Below, piece after piece: positions 23,823-37,070 of a stretch of DNA of 64,000 bases. Each line of letters starts with the position of its first letter. The stretch's first letter is position 1. A program made the position numbers and the translations under genes. The stretch is from positions 364,355,124 through 364,419,123 of the forward strand of contig JAVHZZ010000002.1 of NCBI GenBank assembly GCA_036250195.1, in the 5' to 3' direction. A model generated the notes under the pieces. The model saw only the letters and a list, made by a program, of their open reading frames with translations, searched no databases and was not told the origin of the DNA. Source of the stretch: Mixophyes australis. Its lineage: Eukaryota; Chordata; Amphibia; Anura; Limnodynastidae.

Positions 23823-26577
23823 TGGGTGAGATGTCATGTGAGTTCACTTCAACACTGGTTTTAGTTTTTGCCATCCTCCCATACATTGTGAAGTGTCTGG
23901 GCTATAATTGTCCTATGAACAGTTTTTCCCATCTTTTACATTCCAAGACTGTAACTCAGTCAAATATGCCTTAGGCTTCTTGGTGGCATCCCTAACAAGT
24001 GCCTTTGTGCCTTTACACGAATGGTCAGTTTTAAAGGATTGTCTGTTCTAAACAAAATCACTATTTTGCCATATTTTCTTAATTTCTTTATGATTGACAG
24101 TGTTCAAAGTGATATTAATTCATTGAAATCTGTATGTATATATCCCCTGAATGATACTTTTCAATAACCTTTTCTCGGATTTGCTTCAAATGTTCTTTGA
24201 TTCTTTGATCTCCATGATAAAACTCTTGTTTGAAATGCACTAACTATCTGTGGGACCTCTCATAGATGGGTGGATTTATTTATTTATGATGGGAGAAGGG
24301 AGGATTTACAGCTCTAGACAGCCCTCTGGGGGCGTGACCAAACCCCCATTGTGACATGACCACGCCCCCTGTGTGACATGGTCACGTACACTGACCGGCT
24401 GCCAAGGACATGTTGGGAGATATGTGTAATAAGTTCTGTTTCTTAGTTATAGGTTTCCTTACAAACCGGGAGTAGTAGATGGTAGATTTGGTTGTTATCT
24501 TGAATCAAATTCTATGTTTTCCTTGCTAAATTAACATTTGCTTTAGATTAGGCAGTCTAAGCCAACAGAACAGCATATAGTGCAGTACACCTGCACTTTA
24601 AACCTATTATGATAATGATGATTGCTTAGTCAAACTGTGGTTTAAAGCATTTGTCTACTCTCCCGGAATGTTCAAGACACTCACAGAATGTTGGGAGACC
24701 TTCCAGACTCTCGCAGAGATAGGGTAAGCTTCCTGATCCCTACTGTGTGCCTCCACTCTTTAGCACACAGAAAGAGATACACTACAATAATGATGATTTC
24801 ATGGTTTCTATCCTAAAATTTACTGCAAACAAATTCAGGGTCTGAAAATTTGTTTAGCTGGGTAAGTTAATTAAGCTTGTAAAAGTAACTAACTTTTGCT
24901 ACAATGTTTATATCTAGATATTTATGAATCTTCTGGGAACTGACTTAAAAGATTATGGGGCCTATTTATGATGCCGGGAAGAAAGCCCTAAATCCTGTGA
25001 AAAGGTGACTTAGCTCCCTTTAATAAATAGACACCTTTTTGTATTACCACATTTGCTTTTATTATCAGCATCAGCTGTGCATTACATGACTTTGTGTCTG
25101 TTTACACTGACTTATGTGACCATGTTAATTTTAAAGTCTGTGTTGACCATTAGCTACCCTTTCAGTAAAGTAAATTTTGGTATATTGTCATCCGTAATCT
25201 TGTACAAAGGGATTCTGAGGGCTCTTCATGTTGTTGAGCTGCCTTTTGTCCTACTTTGCATTCACAGCTAGGGTAATGCATCATGGACAGTCCTCGGAGT
25301 GGTGATTGGGACAGTTGTGATACAGTCTCACAACTGTCCCAATCTCCACTACTTAGGCACATCGGTGTTACACCTACGCATTTTGCAGTATGCAACCAGT
25401 GCATTTCGTAAATGAAGTATGATGAATAGATGAATTACCTAATATACTAATTATATGTAGACCAATCCAAATCTTGCTTGGTGTATAAAACAAGATGAGC
25501 AAAACATTATTTTATATTTAAAATTATTATTATTATTTAGCACTGCGAGTTATAATACTTTCACTATGAGGATACAATTGCAGTCAATCAAGATTTGGGC
25601 ACAACCCATATAATCATAAAGATTCCATACAGTGTTACTAATCTCATAGTTTTGGAGTTCCCATCAAATAAACATTTATAGGAGCCATACCAAGAAACAG
25701 ATTATCAATGCTGTGCAAGAACTTTTACATGCAGCAAAATTGTATAACTCTGTCCTTAATTATGGCTTTCTCAAATATAAACATAACATTATAAGTAATT
25801 GATGGTCCATTAATAGTTTAATCTTTGCACTTGAAACTTCTTGAAAATGTTGCTGTCTATCTCCCTTTCGATTAGTGACTATAGATGGTCATTTGGAAAT
25901 TAAATAGCTCTATTAGAATGTATTCCATATATGGTGTGGCCATATAGTATTTTTTTTAGAAGTGTGTGCTTAATCTTTCATAAATATAAATGTTATCTAT
26001 GATAATGGCATGTAGACAGAACTTAGAGATGGCTGTACTTTAGAACAGCTCTGTGCTCAACCTGCCCCATAATCATCTCTAACAAATATAATATTTATGA
26101 ACGCAGTGGGAATTTCTAGAGTAGTTTTGAAGATCTTGCATACCATCTCCGTTAAACTGCTGGACCCAGAGACTTCACCTGTCAACCACTTCTGACTCCA
26201 TTTCCAGCAATGAGCAAGATGCCAAGGAAAAATACTGGGCACGCAGGTACTCCGAGCTGGCAAAAAACCGCAATAGTGCCAATGTAGCACAAAAGTGATA
26301 CCCTTCTCCAGAACCAGAAATAAAGGTAATTGATGAAGGACAGTTATGGTTTCCAGCAGCAGACTGAGATTTCTACAATTACTACGTTCATCCTTCATGT
26401 CTCTGTTTTCCACTGTCTGTCCTCTTCCAACAGTACCACACCAACAGTTGTTGCACACAAGTGCCAGTCGCCCGTGTCTGCTTTAATATTAGTGGCTGAT
26501 AATGCTTCTGCCTTACAATAGCCAAATGGACTGGCAGCTAGAATTATAATTCCGCTACGTTATTTCCACACATCTTA
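23823..26577. other. Mostly unrecognised; small repeat scraps
   Basis: No gene was recognised. 24240-24430 holds a GC-richer scrap (CCTCTGGGGGCGTGACCAAA). 24650-24745 holds CTCCCGG...TTGGGAGACC sequence related to the 44.1 kb element. 25262-25360 contains a short inverted repeat, TGGGACAGTTGTGA...TCACAACTGTCCCA. A 133-codon minus frame at 26057-26458 has no motif I recognise. Confidence 0.5.
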
Positions 26578-26700
26578 GATTGTAAGCTCATTAGGGCAGG
26601 GGCAATATTTACTTTCTTTTTCAAGTCATATTATTTATTTGTATCATTATCCCCTCAATGTACTGTGCTGTGTTATAAATAAAATAAATATGTATAGTTT
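26578..26700 (+). repeat. SINE-tail-like fragment
   Basis: TAGATTGTAAGCTCATTAGG, then GCAGGGGCAATATTTAC, then GTACTGTGCTGTGTTATAAA and AATAAATA. A diverged relative of the shared tail. Confidence 0.55.
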
Positions 26701-27137
26701 GTCTCATACACCATATGTAATATTCATAACATTGTGTACTGATGTTGTAGGCAGGGGTCAATGTGGAGGTGTATACAGGCTGTACCATACCGCCACCTCT
26801 CCTACTGCCTTTATTATAAAACTATTAAATTCCATTCACTTACATTTCCACTACATTTTCATACCATTACTTATAGATTTCTATGTGTCTGATTCTCAAG
26901 TTAGCTTAAAAGTAGAAATATCTAACAGTTGTGCCATATTTCTTCACTGACAATAAGAACACCATCTTTTTATATTACTATCGATTTTTCTTGCTTTGAA
27001 CAAACAATAAAAGTAGACACGTATTTGCTAAACTAACTGCACACTAAATAACGTATGTAGTGTTGACTATTTCGGCTTAAAAACACAACACACCCTTAAA
27101 GAAATAAATTGCGTACCAATAATGTAATTCAATGTCA

Positions 27138-27860
27138 TACATGTACATATAAGTATTCCGACGCTTGACCATTACACCAACAGGAACTGTAAGGACATTG
27201 TATTCAAATGCATATACTTTAATATGGAGTGGTCTCCCTTTTGCAGCGATATGGAAGGCTTTCATTCTGTAAAGCATTTATGAGGTCAGGCACTGATGTT
27301 GGATGAGAAGGCCTGGCTCGCAATCTCCGTTCCAGTTCATCCCAAAGGTGTTCGATGGGGTTGGGTCAGGGCTCTGTGTGGGCCAGTCAAGTTCTTCCAC
27401 ACGGAACTCATCAAACCATGTTCTTTGTAGTCCTTGTTTGGGCACTGGGGCACAGTCATGTTGGAATAGAAAAGGGCCTTCCCCAAACTGTTGCCACCAA
27501 GTTGGAAGCATGTCATTGTCCAAAATGACTTGGTATGCTGAAGCATCCAGTTAAACTCTTCACTGGAGATAAGGGGCCTAGCCCAAACCCTGAAAGACAG
27601 CCCCCTACAGTTGACTGTGGAATATCCAGCAGGATGAAATTTCATGAACCATCTTATTACAAAGGTGGCATCTTATCACAGTACCACGCTTGAAGTCACT
27701 GAGCTCTTCAGAATGACCCATTTTGTATCACAAATGTTTTGCAAATGAAGACTGCATGGCTAGGTGGTTGATTTTATACACCTCTGGCAACGGGTCTGAT
27801 TGAAACACCTCAATTCAATAATTAATAGCAGTGGCCAAATACTTTTGTCCACATAGTGTA
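27138..27860 (-). mobile_element. Tc1-like transposon with internal deletion
   Basis: The right end, ATACTTTTGTCCACATAGTG, and the left end, ATGTACATATAAGTATTCCG, are diverged inverted repeats of a Tc1 family common in fish and frogs. On the minus strand the 3' half of the transposase is readable: FQHDCAPV with the second catalytic Asp, then WPTQSPDPTPSNTFGMNW (normally SPDLNPIEHL), so the catalytic Glu region is altered. The 5' part, with the helix-turn-helix, and the first catalytic Asp region are deleted between about 27600 and 27660. A second lineage, distinct from the 16.3 kb copy. Confidence 0.85.
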
Positions 27861-28825
27861 TATTGTTAAGAATTATGGTTGAGTTAAGTACTGCAGAACA
27901 CAGCTACTGACATCTATATTTGCTTTTTAACTCCACTATGAGGGCGTTAAGGGAATGTCGGGCTATGACATCATCGTGATGGGTGGGGTTTTCTTTACTG
28001 GCTGAATTTAGCCAAAAGCTTATTATATTTATCACCAACGAATGTTAAGGAAACCTTTGCTGCAAATTTGTTTTCACATTGAGATTGTTGGTTTGCTTTA
28101 AGCTTTGAATAGTTAATACTAACCAATATTTAAATTCTTCATTGCTGTGGACTTCTATCCTTGTTGCTGATCTAGCTTCTCATGAGGCTCTTAACAGGCC
28201 TGAGAAATTCTCGTAGATTACGGACATTGCATATTCTCTGTAATGCACTGCATAATATGTTGGTGCTAAATGAATATATGATAATTAATAATACTGGATT
28301 TGTATTTTTGCCACCATGGTGCAGGTTTTTGATGCTTTCTTTAATCTGCACTACCGTTGCCCATCCAGGGCACGCTAATGCCCAGCTGTGGTGGTAAACC
28401 AGCGGTCCAGAGGCCACTTGTAGTCCATGGTAGGGTCACTTTTTATTCTCTGTCTTTGGTCCTCTAGTCAGTGTTTGCAGAAATAGCACACAAGTATGTA
28501 GCAGGATAGTCCATTGAATGGATTGAATGATGATTTCTAGCAAGCCTAATACGTGGCCCATGTCAATGCTTCAATACTGCTGCTCTGATCACATAATGGG
28601 ATATGATTCTTCTGGATGAAGGTGATCCATGCCCCCCTTGGTTGACCATATGCCACTTGATAGGCATGTCAAACTGTACCCCAAATAATTCATAATTGTA
28701 CTTTCTATTGTTAGTCATTTCATTGTTATAGCATATGTAATCAGTAATTGAATTAATTATGAAGGTGTGATAAAAACCCTACCAGTTACCAGGTTGTGGT
28801 GAGTAGAATAGGCCACCTTCTTACA

Positions 28826-28828
<3 letters not shown>
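27861..28828. other. No gene recognised (about 1 kb)
   Basis: Short chance ORFs only (up to 81 codons). No clear repeat ends. Confidence 0.5.

Positions 28829-28864
<36 letters not shown>
28829..28864 (+). repeat. (TG)n microsatellite
   Basis: About 16 TG units ending in CGCGC. Alternating purine-pyrimidine, so a potential Z-DNA site. Confidence 0.95.
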
Positions 28865-28867
<3 letters not shown>

Positions 28868-29949
28868 CTATGCTATGTGAATGTTGTGATAGTCTAAAAT
28901 CATTTTTACTGTAGTGTGATTAAATACTAATTAACCTTTACATACTAAAAGAAATTGGTACATAAATGGCAACAGAAGCCCTAATTGTTGATCATGCTTG
29001 TACCTATTTTTCTGATTTTTGAATACTGGACTCCCTGTAGGAGATTAAACCTTAAGTTGGGGAACGTGATTCAATGTATTACTTGTTAATAGAAATGAGA
29101 TATAAACGAAGGTAGAACCTGATTCTCGAGAGAGATGCAAAGTGGGCTTCAATTTAGCTAAAAATGTTGATCTGATGGCCTCAAATTCTTGATGGCCTAT
29201 TCTTAAGACTCACATAAATACTGTGTACCCAAGGGATGGACAAGCCTAAAGACAAAACTCCAGATCTTTTATTGAGTGGATTGCAGGCAATTACAAAACC
29301 TATACACACAGGACATAAGTGGTCCCTGAGCAATCACCTAGAAGAAATTGTGTTAGAACTTAGCTTGGCAGCACATTTTCAACTCTTTTCATGTTATCAT
29401 TTTCTCTACTAAGGCTTAATCATACAATATAAATCAAGAGTGTTCTGGGTTCTGGAATGTGAAATCTAATGACATGCTCAATAGCTAACCAGTTCCTATA
29501 ATGTTTGACATGAATTCTTATTTGATTAGGCAGTCAGTCGGCCTTGGGATTTGTATAAACTTGAAGAGAAACTTTTCTACAGTATTTTTAATATGGGTAT
29601 TTTTACCATCCTAGAAGGCAGAAATTAATTAACATGCTTTGTTCTGATTAAAATAGTATTGACTGTAAATGCTTTGCATTATTGTGCACATAGTACAATG
29701 CACTTCAGAATAGTCAACAAAAGTTGTGTCCTGGTTTTCTCAGGTAATTTTTCCAATGGGAATTTTCATCTCAGAATGTTTATTTTTCTAGAATTCAGAC
29801 ATGAGTTGCACGATTAATATGGATGGGATCCTAGATTAATTTTAATATAAGTCACACCCTAAAGGAAGTAATGGGAGGTAATTATAGATGTAATAAATTT
29901 TGTGTCACATAGGTGTCCTGACAGCAGCTCTACATAAAGCAATGGTGGG
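28865..29949. other. No gene recognised (about 1.1 kb)
   Basis: AT-rich unique-looking DNA without recognisable repeats or coding signal. Confidence 0.55.
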
Positions 29950-30303
29950 CAGGGCCGGATTAACGGAATGGAGGCCCCTGGGCTAAGGGGGCCCCCATTC
30001 CTCCGTGAGGCCCCTCCATTAGCAGACTGGCCCCCCTCTTAGCCGACCGCCCCCCCCCCCCCCCAAGCGCTTACCTTCTCCTGTCACTGCAGTCCTCCTT
30101 CCGCGGCGCGCTGTAAGCTGCTTACTGAAATCTCGTGACACCCTCGCTAGATCTCCTCAGTTAGGAGATTACTGAGCGCCGGAGAAGGAGGACTGCAGTG
30201 ACAGAGCTCAGCATTGATCGGGCCGGGGGCGCCCCCGCCCCTGTCCCGATTAATAATTCTGCTGAGCTCTGTCAAGGGCCCCCAGTAATCTCCTAACTGT
30301 TCT
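29950..30303. mobile_element. GC-rich nested-hairpin repeat, right end lost
   Basis: Begins CAGGGCCGGATTAACGG, resembling a hAT-type terminus. Inside are two inverted repeats. One pairs CTGTCACTGCAGTCCTCCTT (30081-30100) with its exact complement at 30185-30204. The other pairs GACAGAGCTCAGCA (about 30200) with TGCTGAGCTCTGTC (about 30260). A C14 run lies near 30050-30064. No matching right terminus was found before the LTR-like sequence starting at about 30304. Confidence 0.55.
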
Positions 30304-30997
30304 CCCTCAGTTCTCAAGGAGGGTCACAAGTGAGACCAAGAGGATAACCAACTCACAGGAGTAAGATAGTTGCTGATAGGAGTAATAATGAAGAATATAT
30401 TCTGCAGATAGATGAGGTACAGAGATTCTGTGGACTAAGAGGCCCCAAGGGTCAGGATCATGACGAAGTGCGATTTTCTGCAGGTAGCGAACAGAAGCAC
30501 TGATGTGCAGGAGATGTAGACTAGTAGAAACACTGCAGCAGGATAATGCTGTAACACTGGAGAGCTGAGAACAGGTATTGGTGGTAATGCTCTGCAGCAG
30601 GATAGTGCTGACACACTGGAGAGCTGGGAGAAGGTGTAGGTGGTAACACTCTGCAGTCGAATGAAGCTGTAACACTGGAGAGCTGGAAGCAGGTATTGGA
30701 AGAAGTACTCTGTAGCAGCAGGAGAACAGGAGCCAGACTGGAAGAGGAGACCTAAAGATCTGGTACTCAGGTAAGGAGACAGGTGATTTAAATAGACAGG
30801 GCTGACAGGCAATCAATCAATGAGGTAAATGGAAGGAGTTTTGGAAAGGGCTGGTCTTGCACATGCACAATTCAGACAGACAAGATAGCGCCCGCCAGAG
30901 CAAGTCACATCGACCCGCTGAAAAAGGAGGGTGGCAGTCAGAGGTAGATGGGAGTTCTGCACCCCAATCAGGTGGTCAGCGGGTCCTGTGCCTGACA
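30304..30997 (-). mobile_element. Probable solo LTR of a gypsy-type element
   Basis: On the minus strand it starts TGTCAGGCACAGGACCCGCT. A TATA-like CTGTCTATTTAAATCACC (about 30783-30800) follows, then a downstream region with three 60-bp tandem units, each containing ACACTGGAGAGCTG (30554, 30613, 30673). No gag or pol sequence adjoins either side, hence solo. The 3' end on the element strand is approximate. Family inferred from LTR layout, not from coding sequence. Confidence 0.5.
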
Positions 30998-31239
30998 ATG
31001 GGTAACTGGTGAACCTCTTTGGGTATACGGGCAGTCCTCCAAATGAGAGTAATTGTTCTCTTACTAATGAGTCTGATATTTGTAGTGTTAACAGTGTCAT
31101 CAGTAGGTCAGCCACTATGGCCACTATGGCAAAATAACCATCATCTAGCTGTCCCGTATAGAAATTGGTGTCTTCGCTGGTACTTCATTGCCCTTACGTC
31201 TTGTACACGTAACTTTAGCCACCAATGAGTATGACTAAC

Positions 31240-31440
31240 TAGTGGCCAATAAAAAGTCAGTAAATGACAGATAGGTCAGGGGAAACACAGCAGATTGGTA
31301 CAAATTCAACAGGGGATCAAAGCAGAAAATTCAAGGTCAAAGCAGACACTTAGGTCAGGGCAGTGTCAAGAAACAATGGTCAGGAACCAAATGAAGTAAC
31401 AATAAATACACTAATACAATATCACATAGTTTAGGAAGCA
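31240..31440 (-). repeat. Possible degraded LTR fragment
   Basis: A purine-rich series AGGTCAGGGGAAACACAGCA, AAAGCAGAAAATTCAAGGTC, AAAGCAGACACTTAGGTCAG resembles the R-U5 part of gypsy LTRs read in reverse (compare 53.2-53.5 kb). Weak. Confidence 0.3.
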
Positions 31441-34094
31441 AACACCTGTAATGGGCATCTAAGTAATTCCAGACCATCCTTTTTAGACATGTACGTGCTA
31501 CCTTTCATGAGCAAGATTCAACATATATCTTGCAGTATCATGGAATGAGGTATATTCACATGTTCACATGTTCTATGTAACATGTTAGTGATTAGATGGT
31601 GAATGTCTTCATCTTCACTTACCAGTCATAGGTTACCTGACTGCTCGAGAGAATGTTTCATACTTCTGTTCTCATCACTATGAGCTAATGCTTCTCCGTA
31701 AAGCAAATATGTGTTTCCCTTGCTGCAAGTGTGGGCCCTGTGTGAGGACCTTGAAAAATCAGAGGTTGTCTGGCCATGGCCTTCGTCTTTGTATGTTTTG
31801 AAAGCAGTTTCTGTTCTGTAATACCCTCTATCATAGAGTATGTGCTATTATATTCTATAAGACGGACTGTATTTTATATTTTGTGCCACTGTATATAGTA
31901 ATGCCACATTAAGTTCCGGTGGCACTTAATAATGTACTGAGAATATGGAAATGATTAAAACAATATTCACAAGCTGCAATTAATGTAACTAGGGCTCCAC
32001 AGTGACCAAGACAATTGTGTAGTTAGAACAACTAGCAGATGGTTATCAAATTTTAGTTTGTTTGCTTCTGAGTTGTAAATCAAGCCCTAACGATAGTACA
32101 TGGCTTTTTTTTTATTATTATTACAGTATTTTAAATGACCAGGGCTGGATTTACCAATCGCTTAGGGTGCCAAGGTTTAGGAGCATCTATAACACTGAGT
32201 GAGTCATGCAATATTTTGTCTTCAGCGCATACACACTGAGCACCAGCCAACTGAACATCCCCTTCCTCATTAGCCGACAGTGGGGACAAAGAGTTGATGT
32301 TAATTATGTAAAAACTTTCTTCTCTGTCCTCTCCTTTCCTCCACTGCTATTTCTTACAGCATAGAGCAGGTGATCAGATAAAACGGGATGACACATCACA
32401 GTGTTAGTGATAGGCTGGTAGCATAGTGCTACATTCCCAGTCTGACACATTGGAGCAGAGGCCAGGAACACTGAAGCCGTCCCTCACCCAAGGTAACAAG
32501 CACGGGGGTAAGCAGCACCTGGAGGAATGGCACATCATGAAAAGACCTCATCAAGCCATCTTTACTTACAAAGATGCATTTGCCTCTCAGGAACTTATCT
32601 TAACAAAATGTTGAATATGTGGCAACAAAATCATAAAAACGGTTTCCCTGGACTTGAATGCTGGGCAACACCTCCATGGGAGACCCTAGAATGTTTGTGC
32701 CACTATTGTGCGAATTTTCCTTCCTTCCCTTCCTGGTAGAATAGTTCCAGCAGAGAATGGGTTAACACAAGATGGAAACGCTATTAAGATAATTTACCTT
32801 TCCGATGTACTGTTTCCCCTAAGACATGCAGGGTGCTGCTTAATTATCCCCAACATATTGTTAGATATTTTACTGTGAAATGTGGCTCAAATAAGTGTTC
32901 ACATGAAATGGTACCAAGATGTATAATGTGCAGTACAGTAACTGACAATAACAGGACAACTCTGCACTTATTTTCTAAATGATGTCTTTTCTTCTTCCTG
33001 ACTGTCAGACTGGCTGTATCATCGATGTCACAATCAGTGATGAATTTTCTTGCATTTTCCCCTTCAATTTGCAGACTCTGACCATAAATGTTACTTTGAT
33101 GCATTTATCAGGAGATTGATTCCTCTCCCACTTCCCTCCATTTTTATTCTTAGCTGAGCACACACTGGAGGGAGGCTGTTATTAGGCTTGATTTTAGGTA
33201 ATAAGTCAAGTGCCTCAATACACATTTACAGATCCAATTCCGCTATGGCTTACCTGTTAACCCGTTCTTTTGTTCACAGACAAGGCCTAAGCATGTGTGC
33301 TTAATTTCCCTCATAAATAATCATTGCATTCTTGTCCATTCAGAAACGGCAAAACCAGATGCTACTGATGGAGTAGTATTTATTGTACACACAATTTATT
33401 TATCTGTTATTAAGTTAATGATCCTGAACTTGTCATATCTTAACAAATCAGAAGGTAGCTGGGATTCTCCATGTAATCTGTAGACAAGATGTAGTGTTTA
33501 CTGCAATGATCTCTGCTTCATCTGTGTATGAGTATTCTAACACCAATGGTGGGTTACATATAGCATCATGCATTTATGAAGACAAAGTTACCTTACTTTG
33601 GAATACCTTTTATTTATTTTCTCCAAAAGATTAAACAGATAGTAAGTATCATTATAGAAAGAAAAAGAAGCAGGAAAGGAAGAAATTCAAAGCTGCCCGG
33701 TGTCCTCTGGTAGCTTAGTGGAGGTCCGGCTTGTAGTGGCTGTTTGGTTAGAGGAGCTTCTTCCCCTTACTCCTTATAGCATCTGCTGTTAAATGGTTAA
33801 GCACAGAACTATATAATGACTGGATCTTTCCCTGATGCTAAGTGCCATACAGTGTAGACAGTGCCCACACCAGTGTTCTAGGTGCCAAGTCTCCTTTCTC
33901 GTAGGACAGTTACAAGTTCAACACTAGGGGGTGAGAAGAGAAGGTTAGGAAAGGTGAGCAGATGCAGGATGGAGTGATTCTGGACTTCAGGGAAGTGGGG
34001 AATAATGAATACAGTGGGCACTGGGAATACTGTATATGGTGAACTTTGGGGCATACTGTTTATGGAGAATGTATGGTGGCTATTCGGACACACT
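31441..34094. other. No gene recognised (about 2.6 kb)
   Basis: Unique-looking sequence. CAGGGCTGGATTTACCAA near 32142 resembles a repeat terminus (compare 29950) but no partner end was found. ORFs of 60-86 codons show no motifs. Confidence 0.5.
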
Positions 34095-34395
34095 GGGTCT
34101 TATTCATTAAGGAAAGTAAAGCCAAAAAATTTACTAACTATACACCTTGGCAAAATCATGTTGCATTGGAGCGGGAGGTAAATTTAAAATGGGACAGATT
34201 TATAGTTGGGGTAGGGAATGTCCTAGATCAATTTTTAATGTCAGTGTAAAAATAAAACTATCAAGTACTTGAAAAAACAGCCAGTATTTTCCTGACATGC
34301 AAAATAATAAACTAATTTTTACCCCTTGCATTGTAACATGGTTTTGTCCCAGATAAAACTCATTTTTTTGCCTTACTTTCCTTAATGTATCAGGC
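34095..34395. mobile_element. GGGCCTGATTCAT-TIR element, copy 2
   Basis: Left end GGGTCTTATTCATTAAGGAA and right end TTACTTTCCTTAATGTATCA with GGC, plus the same interior as the 3.3 kb copy (AGTATTTTCCTGACATGCAA, CCTTGCATTGTAACATGG). About 300 bp, non-coding. Confidence 0.75.
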
Positions 34396-36978
34396 TTTTG
34401 TGTACTGGACAAATAGGTGTACTGGCATATGCACTGTATGATACTGATGTGTATGGTCATAAGGAGGTATTGTGTTGTATTGTGTCTTCTCTTTTTCCCT
34501 TCAAAAATGTATTGCTTTTGATCTCCATAGCGTTCCTTATTGCGATAAAACCATCTTTACTATACATTTCACTGTTATTATAAATGCTACATATTGGTGT
34601 CATTTATAAATGCACCATTTCAGCTTATCTACTTTTGTTGGAGGATAACAATGCAACAGCTCTTGGGCTTTTGCAGCATTGAGAAAGCATAAGACGGACA
34701 GGGGCATTTACATTGATGTAGAACTTATTTTCTGTCCCTAACTCACTACACATGACACAAGCTTTAGATCTCCAATGATAAATTATGACAATAAAGGAAG
34801 ACATAAGGCATATGCAAATAGATTTCTAGTTATTTTCTTTATTTTACGTTTTGTTTTTAATAATTGATCTGATATATAAAAATGAATTGCTTTATTCCCA
34901 GAAAACAAAAAAGGCAAAAATGTATTGAATTAAGTATCCAGTTGAAAACAAGAATGATTTGAAATGGCTCAGATGGTGATGTTCTTAATGGGACTGCTAA
35001 ATACTTTATTACTGCTAGGTTAATGTAGTTTTGGCAGCCTCATGCCTTTATAAATTGAATACACCATTACCATTCTGAAGAAAAGGCCAAAATCTACATA
35101 TGACATAAAGAGTAAAATATATCTCCCTGTCTGCTGTGAATATTTGTTATGCCCAAAATCAATTGTCTTCAAACGCGAGTCTAAATGTCAAGGCTTCCTC
35201 ACTTATCAATTGGTCGAAGAAAATGAAACGTCTGTCAATGATCATTGTTCCACATTTAGCAGATCTTGCTACCGTTTTATCTGCTTCAATTTGCATTATA
35301 ATATTTATACCTTAAAGTATGCCTGTTAACAGTAATTTGTGTACAATTAAAATTTTAGCTGAGGCAATTAGAGGAGATCCTAGGCTGAACGTGATCCTAA
35401 TGAAAGTAATTATTTACTGTTTAGCCGGCATTCTTATTTAATTTGGCATAATTGTGATGTACTAAAGTAACTGAACTGTGCTGACGCTTAATTTATTTTC
35501 TAGGAGAGATCTCTTGACAGCCTAATAAAGTACAGGGAACTGTAAAGAAGAGATGGTAGTGATTTCATTAACTTCATTAATATGTAGTTAACTTAACTGT
35601 GGAAAAAACATTACTTGCAAATTAAAACTTGGATTACTTTGGGTACGCAGGATTTAGCAGTTTTCCTTCATCTCTGTCTTTCTGGGCACCAACACGTGGC
35701 AACGCTCAAGTGTCATTAAATATGATGCCCTCTCAGCTAAAGTTCTAATCAATATTATCCCATCTGATAGCTTGGCACTATGCATTGGAGCGAGTAGTGT
35801 GGGGTCTCACCGCCATAGCTATATCCAGTACCAGTGTATGACAGACTGGTCTGGTCGCACACTGTTTTAGTGGGACACAGCCTGTCTAGAATGGGGATAA
35901 AATCCCAAAAAATTGAGCCTCCTTTCCCCTTGGAATAAAACAACTAAAGGCACTGGAGCTCCTCCCAACACTCCTGGAATCCAGGGCATGTAGTGTCATA
36001 TACAAAAATACTGTAAAAATAAAGACATAAACACCATTGAAAAAATCCTTAATTTAAAATAATTACTGCTCCAATCCTGAGGTCACCACTTCATTAATTG
36101 CGTAATTCTAAATGGATCTTCTTCTTCTTACTTCTTTTTCTTCAAGTGAAGAAAAAAATCATTAAAGATGCTGAACTGCTTTCCCATATAATGAATGTCA
36201 TAAAAAGCACAAATTCACTAGAGCCAACTACAATAAGGATATTCCTGGTGAAACAAGTTACAATGGTTTTGAAGGGGTTTAGAATAGAATAAAAAAGCAA
36301 GTTCTACTTTGTCTCAACATGGTAACTTTTTATATTTGTATTTGTAAATGTTGCACTTTAGTGTTTGATAATAATTTTCCATTAAGTAGCAAGACAGCTA
36401 AACGTCCTATTTTATAATGTTGCTGTCAAAAGTTTTGTAGAAACAATGAATCTTTTTTATCACAGTGGTTTCATACTTATTTCAATCTTGCAAACAGAAG
36501 CCCAGGGGACAGAAATCTGGGAATTTATCAGGTTACGGAGAAGAAATTGTAATAAGGGACCTTCACGTGTTGAAATTAACTACCAGCAATAGCAACACAT
36601 TTAAAAGAATACCATAGTGTTATATTATGTGACAATGCCTACTTGGCATTCATGTGAACCGGATTTTGAGTAAGTAAAAGTCAGCTGAAAATGAAACGGC
36701 CAATGCTTCTCTTTAGAGGGTCCTAAACTGGGCCTCTAGCTATGACCTATTCTGCTTGATGCAAAGAATGGGAATAATACGTTTATCTTCCATTCATGTA
36801 CCAAACCCTCATACATTGCTACAATGTTACATTCTATAGTGATGATAATATATAATATTTAGATTTGTTTCCTGATAGTTCATCTATCTTAGATGCTACA
36901 TTTGTAAAATGCAGGTGTAAACAATACAACATATATTTTGTCTAAAAAGCAAGCTAGGTAGCATTTAAGCATGTATAT
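34396..36978. other. Repeat-poor stretch, no gene recognised
   Basis: About 2.6 kb with no recognised transposon. Segments such as 35340-35620 have balanced, non-repetitive sequence with homeodomain-type TAATTA/AATTA cores and could be regulatory. No splice-bounded exon with a recognisable product was seen. ORFs are short and motif-free. Confidence 0.45.
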
Positions 36979-37070
36979 CAGGGGCAAACGCAGGATTTCT
37001 AGAGGAGGGTTTCCAAGCTATGCTGCCAGTGTGGGCATAACCATCATGCAATTGGTGTGGCTATTATTTT
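36979..37070. mobile_element. GC-rich foldback element, copy 3 (left end only)
   Basis: CAGGGGCAAACGCAGGATTT followed by CTAGAGGAGGGTTTCC matches the left terminus of the 23.4 and 39.7 kb copies. The right end is absent or replaced by the tandem array that follows. Confidence 0.55.

Noticed and set aside
26057..26458. 133-codon minus ORF
   Set aside because: Longest motif-free frame in AT-rich DNA, but no recognised domain, and codon content looks random.
30307..30816. 169- and 125-codon minus ORFs
   Set aside because: They follow the 60-bp repeats of the LTR-like region; Leu/Ser/Cys-rich translation without motifs.
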